Shown here: positions 14,365-19,414 of the stretch, piece by piece
How positions within the stretch are numbered: the stretch's first letter is position 1
Layout: every line of letters starts with the position of its first letter
Assembly: GCA_034189035.1 (NCBI GenBank)
Contig: JAXHVA010000079.1
Span: 1 to 19,414 of the forward strand
DNA: 19,414 nucleotides
Reading direction: 5' to 3'
Source: JAUXFK01 sp034189035
Lineage (GTDB): Bacteria; Desulfobacterota; UBA8473
Position numbers and translations under genes: made by a program
Notes under the pieces: generated by a model
Seen by the model: only the letters and a program-made list of their open reading frames with translations
The model's database searches: none
Told to the model about the DNA's origin: nothing

Positions 14365-14601
14365 CTAATCATTGTTCTTTGTCTCTTGGGTTTCCTCAGG
14401 AGCAGGGACATCTATTTTAATTGTCAATATTGTCCAGCCAACCCAGAAACCAAGACTTAGAACACTTAAAAATCCGAGCATAACAGGGATGGCAAGTGCC
14501 CAATAGTTTTTTTGAAAAATTCCTATGAGGAATACGATAATAACAAGAGTAATTCCACCGCATAAGAGGGCTCCATAAAAGCGAGAACTGTTTTTATTCA
14601 T
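14365..14601 (-). CDS. Small two-helix membrane protein, unknown
   Basis: 78 aa; ATG 14601 with AAGGAGT 6 nt upstream, an excellent site. Two transmembrane helices, about residues 10-28 (GALLCGGITLVIIVFLIGI) and 34-60 (ALAIPVMLGFLSVLSLGFWVGWTIL), then an acidic tail PAPEETQETKNND. The short basic N-terminus favours the cytoplasmic side for both ends. I do not recognise a family. It follows the methyltransferase gene at 14620 by 18 bp in the same direction, so they form one transcript; a membrane partner of the glycan-modifying enzymes is possible but not shown. Confidence 0.7.
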   Translation of the reverse strand: MNKNSSRFYGALLCGGITLVIIVFLIGIFQKNYWALAIPVMLGFLSVLSLGFWVGWTILTIKIDVPAPEETQETKNND

Positions 14602-14619
14602 ACTTTAACTCCTTGAATC

Positions 14620-15498
14620 TCATTTTGTAGCTGTTCTATCCATTTTTACAATACATTTCGATACAAGTACATCACTGAAAATTGGCATTTTGCGAGCGAT
14701 CTTGTCGCAGACAGTCATCATGCTTAATGCAAGGCTTTTGGGTAATCTCTCTATAATTTCACCCCAATATGGGAGTTTCCAAAATAGAGAGACTCCAACG
14801 AGGGATTCTACTTCGAGATGCCGATTCAAAACATTTTTAAAGACAAAATAATCAAACTTGTAAGTATGATCTGTGGGTATTTCGCAGGATTTTGTCTTTT
14901 TGTAAGAGCTTCCTCCTGGGCAGGTGTCGCGACCTGGTATCCTGCAGGTCTTTGTCTTACCAAATCCATCCCATAGGTTTTTTTTTGTATTTCTTTTATT
15001 CAGCATGAATGATCTTGTCTTTTTGAAAACTTTGAATAGAATACAACTCAGACTCTCATAATTCGTTACAGATATGATAACGCTACCGTTTGGTTTTACT
15101 GCTTGGGCCATTTGCTGAATCGCTTCATCAGGATTATAGAAATGATCTAATGCCCCCTTGCAAATAACACTTTCAAACGACTGTTTCTTAAAAGGCAAGT
15201 CCTCTCCAACTCCCTGAACTAAATGGATAGGCATATTCTTATTTTTAGACCAGTCATCGGCTTTCTTCAGCATAACATTTGATGGTTCTAGCCCTACCAG
15301 ATTATTTCCTTTTTCCACCAATTGTGAAGCATCAATCCCCATTCCGCACCCAACATCGAGAACCTTTCCCCGATTTATTTTATCTACCATAGCCAGCGTT
15401 ACATCCGTCATCCTATCAAATGTGAAAAGAGTAACAATATCTAAATTGGGGGGAAGGGCATTCGCATCATCCCATTCACAATCTACTCTTTTCCCCAT
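14620..15498 (-). CDS. Class I SAM-dependent methyltransferase with a repeat-bearing Cys-rich insert
   Basis: 292 aa; ATG 15498 with AAGGAGC 4-5 nt upstream. Motif I VLDVGCGMGID (46-56), ribose-binding E71 (GLEPS), GVGEDLPF (96-103), SVICKGALDHF (110-120), then KPNGSVIISV (135-144), a type-11 methyltransferase for an unknown small substrate. Between LWDGFGK and TDHTYKFDYF sits an insert with KTKTCRIP and, 20 residues later, KTKSCEIP. These are two similar 22-bp DNA units exactly 60 bp apart. Family members usually run straight from helix to TD-H-YKF, so this part looks added in frame. A tidy sigma70 promoter lies upstream. Whether the insert disturbs activity is unknown. Confidence 0.82.
   Translation of the reverse strand: MGKRVDCEWDDANALPPNLDIVTLFTFDRMTDVTLAMVDKINRGKVLDVGCGMGIDASQLVEKGNNLVGLEPSNVMLKKADDWSKNKNMPIHLVQGVGEDLPFKKQSFESVICKGALDHFYNPDEAIQQMAQAVKPNGSVIISVTNYESLSCILFKVFKKTRSFMLNKRNTKKNLWDGFGKTKTCRIPGRDTCPGGSSYKKTKSCEIPTDHTYKFDYFVFKNVLNRHLEVESLVGVSLFWKLPYWGEIIERLPKSLALSMMTVCDKIARKMPIFSDVLVSKCIVKMDRTATK
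14876..14957 (-). repeat. Intragenic direct repeat, 60-bp period
   Basis: Two 22-bp copies (14936-14957 and 14876-14897 on the minus strand, 17 of 22 identical) start AGACAAA and end ATACC. Between them is a short hairpin (CAGGT-CGCGAC-ACCTG). The period of 60 bp keeps the reading frame. Confidence 0.6.
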
Positions 15499-15605
15499 AA
15501 ACGCTCCTTACACTGCATTTTTTATATAATTTTTTTCTCTTTTTTAGTATTGGACAAACTCGCCCACTTCCTGACAGATATAAAATCAGGGGTTTACCTG
15601 GGCAA

Positions 15606-15634
15606 TTTATATAAAATTTCATACCATATGTCAA
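15606..15634 (-). promoter_or_regulatory. Sigma70-type promoter for the methyltransferase/membrane protein operon
   Basis: Minus strand TTGACA (15634-15629), 17-nt spacer, TATAAA (15611-15606): 6/6 and 5/6 matches. Predicts a start near 15599 and a leader of about 100 nt before the ATG at 15498. Confidence 0.7.
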
Positions 15635-15680
15635 TAAAAAGTTCTTTATTTAGGCAAAAAAGGAATTCAAGATAAAAAAC

Positions 15681-16631
15681 TTAGAATTCTAATATTACCT
15701 TAATTACTTCTTCCTTACGATTGACAGCGATTTCAAACCCTTCCTGGATTTTAGTAAAAGGGAGGGTGTGAGTAATCAAGTTTTCTACTTTTACCTGGTC
15801 TTCCATGATCATTCGTAAGGCATATGCATAGTCGATTTCTATGGATGGCCCTACAGATGCTATGATTCTCAGTTCTTTACGAAATAATTTGTTGAAATTC
15901 AATTTGGCTGTTTCCTTCAGACAGATTCCAAAGAAGGCAACAAGAGCATCATGACGGGCTAAATCAAAAGACATGTTAAGGGTTTCTTCATAACCACAGG
16001 CCTCAACAACCAAATCTGCCATATCCCCTTTTGTGATATCCTTTACAATTTCTGACACATTTTGTTTGCTGGAGTCTATGGTATGGGTTGCCCCCATCTC
16101 TTTACCGATTCGCAAACGATACTCAAGGATATCAATACCGATTACATTGGTTGCCCCCATATTTTTTAGCATACTGTTAAAGAGGAGACCAACAGGGCCT
16201 TGACCTATAACAACCGTGTTCATACCCCATACGTTATTTATTCTTCGACAGCAATGGACAACAGCACCGAGGAGCTGGGTCAAAAGCATAACAGATGTAT
16301 CTTTTTGTCTTGGCATATGCATCAGTCTGTCTGGTGTTACCAAATAATACTCTTTAAATCCATCCAAAAACGGGGGCAGAGTCAATACAAAATCACCCTT
16401 TTTATAGTCAGAAGAGTCAGAAGATTCCACTACGCTCACGCATTCGTGTCCCGAGTAGCCGCTGGCAAATGGATAGGCTGAATCCGGGTGTTTATCTCGA
16501 AAGTAGGGAAGGTCACTGCCGCATATTGCCGCTTTTTCTAAACGGACAAGTACCTTTCCTTCATCTAATTCGGGTATAGGTTCATTAAAAATTTCTATTC
16601 GCTGGGGAGCGATTATCTTTGCAACACGCAT
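15681..16631 (-). CDS. Zinc-dependent medium-chain dehydrogenase lacking the structural zinc lobe
   Basis: 316 aa; ATG 16631 with AAGGAG about 8-9 nt upstream. NAD(P)-dependent oxidation of an alcohol or polyol. Catalytic zinc ligands C37 (AAICGSD) and H62-E63 (YSGHEC) are present. The Rossmann turn GQGPVG is at 143-148, with D165 (GIDIL) after the next strand favouring NAD+. The usual four-cysteine structural zinc lobe between about 90 and 115 is absent, and the protein is shorter than typical members (about 340-350 aa). A hydrophobic-aromatic DGFKEYYLVTPDR occupies that place. It starts 16 bp after the U32 gene stop, so they share a transcript. Substrate unknown. Confidence 0.88.
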   Translation of the reverse strand: MRVAKIIAPQRIEIFNEPIPELDEGKVLVRLEKAAICGSDLPYFRDKHPDSAYPFASGYSGHECVSVVESSDSSDYKKGDFVLTLPPFLDGFKEYYLVTPDRLMHMPRQKDTSVMLLTQLLGAVVHCCRRINNVWGMNTVVIGQGPVGLLFNSMLKNMGATNVIGIDILEYRLRIGKEMGATHTIDSSKQNVSEIVKDITKGDMADLVVEACGYEETLNMSFDLARHDALVAFFGICLKETAKLNFNKLFRKELRIIASVGPSIEIDYAYALRMIMEDQVKVENLITHTLPFTKIQEGFEIAVNRKEEVIKVILEF

Positions 16632-16647
16632 GAAGAAACTCCTTTCA

Positions 16648-17859
16648 TTATCTCATTTTTCGTATGATGTCGTTTACAGATACTGGAAAGCCAACATTCA
16701 AGAGGATAAGCTGATTTGGTTGAGCAACTCGTATCTCTTCGTTATCCTCATTATTTATTTTATCCAGAAAAACGTGGTTTATCTTTCCTTTGTTACCAAT
16801 AAATTCGACTTTATCCTTTATCCTTATTTGATTTCTCACCTCAACCTTAATTTTAGTATTTTCCAACACCTCTCTTACTATGCCTACTATATCATGAGTG
16901 TGAATATATGAAAGTGATGAATAGTTTTGTGATGGTTTAGCAAAGCTTCCATAAAAGAAGCCAGTTGTATAGTTGCGGTGACTTACCTTTTTCAACTCCT
17001 CTAGCCAATCCAGTTTCAACTCGTATCTTTCAGGGCAGTTTAGATATTCATTTATTGCTTGACGGTAAATCCTTGTAACGTTTCCAACGTAGTGTATCCC
17101 TTTCATTCTGCCCTCGATCTTAAAAGCATCTATACCGGCATCTATTAACTCTGGGATATGCTCTATAAGACAGAGATCCTCAGAACTCAGGATATAACTC
17201 CCTCGGTCATCCTCAAAGATTGGATAATACCTTCCACAACGGCTTTCTTCCATGAGTGAGTACTTCCAACGGCATGGTTGTGAACACTTTCCAAGGTTAG
17301 AATCACGGTGAGTAAGGTAATTACTGAGCAAACACCTGCCAGAGTAAGACATACACATTGCCCCGTGAACAAAGATTTCGATCTGCGCAGTAGCCCTTTT
17401 TTTTATATGCTCAATTTCACAGAAAGAGAGTTCTCTAGCGAGATTTATGCGAGTAATCCCTTGGTCTTCCCAGAACTGAACGCTACGCCAATTGGTGCAG
17501 TTGGCTTGGGTGCTGAGATGGAGTGGAATTACTGGTATAAATTCATTTGCCATAGAGATAATACCAGGATCTGATACGATCATGGCATCTATTCCCATTT
17601 GTTCGAGTTGAATTAAATATTGGGGGAGCTTTTCCAAGTCATCATTGTGTGAAAATATATTGACTGTAACGTAAACCTTAACACCTTTCCTATGTGCGTA
17701 TTCAATACCTTCCTCCATTTCGCTAATCGTAAAGTTTTGTGCAAAACTCCTGAGGCCGTAAACCTTTCCGCTTAAGTATAATGCATCAGCACCGTAATGA
17801 ATAGCTACCTTCAATTTTTCTAAATTTCCTGCAGGTGCAAGGAGTTCAAGCTTTTTCAT
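16648..17859 (-). CDS. Peptidase U32 family protein (TrhP/RlhA-like RNA hydroxylation type)
   Basis: 403 aa from ATG 17859 (MKKLELLAPAGNLEKL, the usual family start). A GTG at 17910 would add 17 residues; neither has a clear ribosome site. The U32 signature is exact at 161-179: EIFVHGAM-C169, then SYSGR-C176 LLS. With C192 and C196 (GKCSQPC) these give the four cysteines that hold the iron-sulfur cluster in this family. Despite the name, characterised members (TrhP, RlhA) support prephenate-dependent hydroxylation of tRNA U34 or 23S rRNA, and others work in ubiquinone hydroxylation. Oxygen-independent hydroxylation suits an anaerobe. The C-terminal 90 residues are a beta-rich domain (IKVEVRNQIRIKDKVEFIG). 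A tRNA target is likelier than protease activity. Confidence 0.88.
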   Translation of the reverse strand: MKKLELLAPAGNLEKLKVAIHYGADALYLSGKVYGLRSFAQNFTISEMEEGIEYAHRKGVKVYVTVNIFSHNDDLEKLPQYLIQLEQMGIDAMIVSDPGIISMANEFIPVIPLHLSTQANCTNWRSVQFWEDQGITRINLARELSFCEIEHIKKRATAQIEIFVHGAMCMSYSGRCLLSNYLTHRDSNLGKCSQPCRWKYSLMEESRCGRYYPIFEDDRGSYILSSEDLCLIEHIPELIDAGIDAFKIEGRMKGIHYVGNVTRIYRQAINEYLNCPERYELKLDWLEELKKVSHRNYTTGFFYGSFAKPSQNYSSLSYIHTHDIVGIVREVLENTKIKVEVRNQIRIKDKVEFIGNKGKINHVFLDKINNEDNEEIRVAQPNQLILLNVGFPVSVNDIIRKMR

Positions 17860-17943
17860 GGAAGAGTTTTTATTTAAGTGATATTTTTTTTGCAATCCTT
17901 TACATATCACATAATATATAATTTATACTAGTGAAATTATCAC

Positions 17944-17960
17944 AGACATGTCTTTAAGAC
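17944..17960. promoter_or_regulatory. Overlapping palindromes in the U32/dprA divergent region
   Basis: AGACATGTCT (17944-17953) is a perfect palindrome and overlaps GTCTT-T-AAGAC (17950-17960). It lies about 85 bp upstream of the U32 start and 160 bp before dprA. It may be an operator; no regulator gene adjoins it. Confidence 0.35.
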
Positions 17961-18002
17961 AAGTAATTCGTTGATTTTTTATCTAAGAGAAAGCATTTTC
18001 CC

Positions 18003-18106
18003 TTGACAAATAAGAGTGTAATAAGTATGTATTGACTCAAAAATGCTATAAAAATTCATCAATGTTGTTAGTAAGATCTTTTTTTCTTCATATTTGTCAA
18101 TATAAT
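18003..18106 (+). promoter_or_regulatory. Candidate promoter elements for dprA
   Basis: A perfect TTGACA at 18003-18008 has only a weak -10 (TATGTA) at 17-nt spacing. A perfect TATAAT at 18101-18106 lacks a good -35 and would start transcription about 10 nt before the GTG start. Neither pair is complete, so the true start is unclear. Confidence 0.35.
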
Positions 18107-18121
18107 GACGATATGTGATTC

Positions 18122-19231
18122 GTGAGAAATAGTATATTGGATAAAGATTTTTGGGCAGTTGCACTGAGCCTTGTGCCCGGTATAGGCAGTGTTCTATTTA
18201 AAAAACTGATTTATCATTTCAAGGCAGCCGAGTCTGTATTCAAGGCTTCCTTCAAGGAGTTAATGACTGTTGAAGGGGTTGGGATTAAAACAGCACATGC
18301 CATTAAAAACTTCAATAAGGAGGACCAGGTTCAAGAAAGGTTGCTAACTACTAGAAAAAAAGATGTACAGGTATTGACATTAGAGAATGAAAGTTATCCG
18401 AGCAACCTTTTAAAAATAGATAACCCACCTCCCATACTCTATGTAAAAGGCAAGCTTAAAAGAGATGATCAATTTGCCATTGCTGTTGTTGGATCAAGAA
18501 ATCCATCAAAGTATGGGGAATTAGCTACTGGATTGATAACTCGAGATTTGGCAGAAAAGGGGATAACAATTGTCAGTGGTATGGCTCGGGGGATCGATAC
18601 GATTTCTCATAAAGAGGCACTGAACGCTGATGGAAGAACTCTAGCTGTTTTAGGAAGTGGAATAGATGTAATCTATCCACCTGAAAATAGAAAACTTTTC
18701 GAAAGAATAACCCAAAAAGGGGCAGTTTTAACCGAATTTCCAATTTCAACTCCTCCAGATAGTGTAAACTTTCCTCATCGAAACAGGATAATCAGTGGCT
18801 TAACCTTAGGTGTCGTAATTATAGAGGCTGGATATAGAAGTGGTTCTTTGATTACTGCGAAATTAGCTACAAGACAAAACAGGATGATATTTGCAGTACC
18901 TGGCCAGATAGGTTTTGATAGAAGTAGAGGAACGAATAAACTTATAAAAAATGGAGCAATACTCGTAGAGAACGCCAATGATATTTTGAATGAGATTGTA
19001 CCCAAAGATAAATTGTACAATGAGGCCAGCAAAGGACAATCGAAAGAGGTAAAATTATCCCCAAATGCGAAGATTGTAATTGATGAATTGTCTGAAGACC
19101 CCGTGCCAATTGATTCAATTATTATCCGAACCGGATTAAGCGTGAATGATGTTTCAACTGTATTACTCGATCTGGAGCTTCGTGGTTTCGTAAAGCAACT
19201 GCCTGGAAAGATTTTTATAAAGAATTTATAA
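18122..19231 (+). CDS. dprA: DNA-processing protein DprA/Smf
   Basis: 369 aa. Binds incoming single-stranded DNA during natural transformation and loads RecA; widely conserved even where competence is unproven. Domain order: helix-hairpin-helix/SAM-like N-terminus (about 15-65, VPGIGSVLFKKL and VEGVGIKTAHAI), the Rossmann-like DprA fold (about 85-290) with VVGSRNPSKYG (122-132), SGMARGIDTISHKEAL (152-167), LGSGIDVIYPPENR (177-190), FPHRNRIISGL (217-227) and EAGYRSGSLITAKLA (235-249), and a C-terminal winged-helix (about 312-369) ending LELRGFVKQLPGKIF. The GTG at 18122 lacks a strong ribosome site; TTG at 18137 is an alternative. It is divergent from the U32 gene. Confidence 0.93.
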   Translation: MRNSILDKDFWAVALSLVPGIGSVLFKKLIYHFKAAESVFKASFKELMTVEGVGIKTAHAIKNFNKEDQVQERLLTTRKKDVQVLTLENESYPSNLLKIDNPPPILYVKGKLKRDDQFAIAVVGSRNPSKYGELATGLITRDLAEKGITIVSGMARGIDTISHKEALNADGRTLAVLGSGIDVIYPPENRKLFERITQKGAVLTEFPISTPPDSVNFPHRNRIISGLTLGVVIIEAGYRSGSLITAKLATRQNRMIFAVPGQIGFDRSRGTNKLIKNGAILVENANDILNEIVPKDKLYNEASKGQSKEVKLSPNAKIVIDELSEDPVPIDSIIIRTGLSVNDVSTVLLDLELRGFVKQLPGKIFIKNL

Positions 19232-19283
19232 GTATATAAATTGATATTGAGCTAGTTTTGCAATGTCGATTATACGGCTAACT

Positions 19284-19306
19284 TATATTCCCTCGAAAAA
19301 GTGGAC
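19284..19306. repeat. Probable end of an IS3-family element
   Basis: The sequence CCCTCGAAAAAGTGGACAC (about 19290-19308) just outside the transposase stop resembles the terminal inverted repeat of IS3-type elements, whose ends often contain TGTCCACTTTTTCG. The exact boundary cannot be set because the other end is not in the window. Confidence 0.45.
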
Positions 19307-19312
19307 ACGGTG

Positions 19313-19414
19313 TTAAGCCGCCATTTTGAAGACCTCGTATTGACAAGGGTTCATATACTGTAAAGCCGAATGACGACGTTGTCTATTATAAAATAATTCG
19401 ATGTAATCGAACAG
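19313..19414 (-). CDS. C-terminal end of an IS3-family transposase (cut by window edge)
   Basis: Thirty-three codons on the minus strand enter from the right edge and stop at TAA 19313-19315. The reading DYIELFYNRQRRHSAL, then YMNPCQYE, is the hallmark C-terminus of IS3-type OrfB integrase domains (YIEVFYNRKRRHS-LGYLSP-EFE). This part contains the last helix of the DDE catalytic core; the catalytic acids are outside the window. The element's end appears to lie just left of the gene. Its presence beside dprA marks the right edge as a mobile-element insertion. Confidence 0.88.
   Translation of the reverse strand: MFDYIELFYNRQRRHSALQYMNPCQYEVFKMAA

Noticed and set aside
17979..18164. 61-aa minus-strand frame between U32 and dprA
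   Set aside because: No ribosome site, overlaps the dprA start and has no recognisable pattern.
1..19414. tRNA, rRNA genes or CRISPR arrays
   Set aside because: No TpsiC-arm pattern with an acceptor stem, no rRNA-length conserved block, and no regularly spaced direct repeats were seen by eye.

Overview
This window looks like chromosomal DNA of an anaerobic, fatty- or aromatic-acid-oxidising bacterium, most plausibly a Desulfobacterota-type syntroph or sulfate reducer. The composition is moderately AT-rich, promoters are sigma70-like, ribosome binding sites are strong (AGGAGG/GGGGGG), and an acyl-CoA oxidation cluster carries several acyl-CoA dehydrogenases and a free-standing B12 subunit. 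The taxonomic placement is inference.

Left edge (1-1300): a decayed integron. A minus-strand cassette gene of unknown function (192-965) stops 6 bp before a well-formed attC (115-186). Divergently, a truncated tyrosine recombinase of integron-integrase type starts at 1081 (+). Between them lie an attI-like core and outward promoters. The first 18 codons of what looks like an IS91-type transposase abut the far side of the attC. This intI - attI - cassette - attC order is canonical, but the integrase is broken after about 65 residues.

1383-3844: a hydantoin/Asp-Glu racemase-family gene with its own promoter, a 202-bp MITE-like element bounded by 25-bp inverted repeats, an FmdB-type zinc-ribbon protein and a small DUF2892 membrane protein with a long leader. 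The last two are on the minus strand.

3845-11949 (+): the metabolic core. A CobB/SIRT5-type sirtuin (Y72-x-x-R75, the acidic-acyl pocket motif) and an ATP-type phosphofructokinase precede crotonase, acyl-CoA dehydrogenase, crotonase, two tandem paralogous acyl-CoA dehydrogenases, and the small cobalamin-binding subunit of an acyl-CoA mutase. Both tandem paralogues carry Asp in place of the catalytic Glu. A plausible theme is oxidation plus carbon-skeleton rearrangement of an unusual acyl-CoA, with the sirtuin removing acyl marks from lysines. The substrate cannot be read from the sequence.

12221-15498 (-): a surface-glycan or small-molecule modification group with a methyltransferase overlapping a GT4 glycosyltransferase, a two-helix membrane protein, and a second methyltransferase carrying a repeat-bearing Cys-rich insert. 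15681-17859 (-): a medium-chain alcohol dehydrogenase co-transcribed with a U32-family protein. 18122-19231 (+): dprA. The right edge (19313-19414, -) is the C-terminus of an IS3-family transposase. No tRNA, rRNA or CRISPR was recognised.
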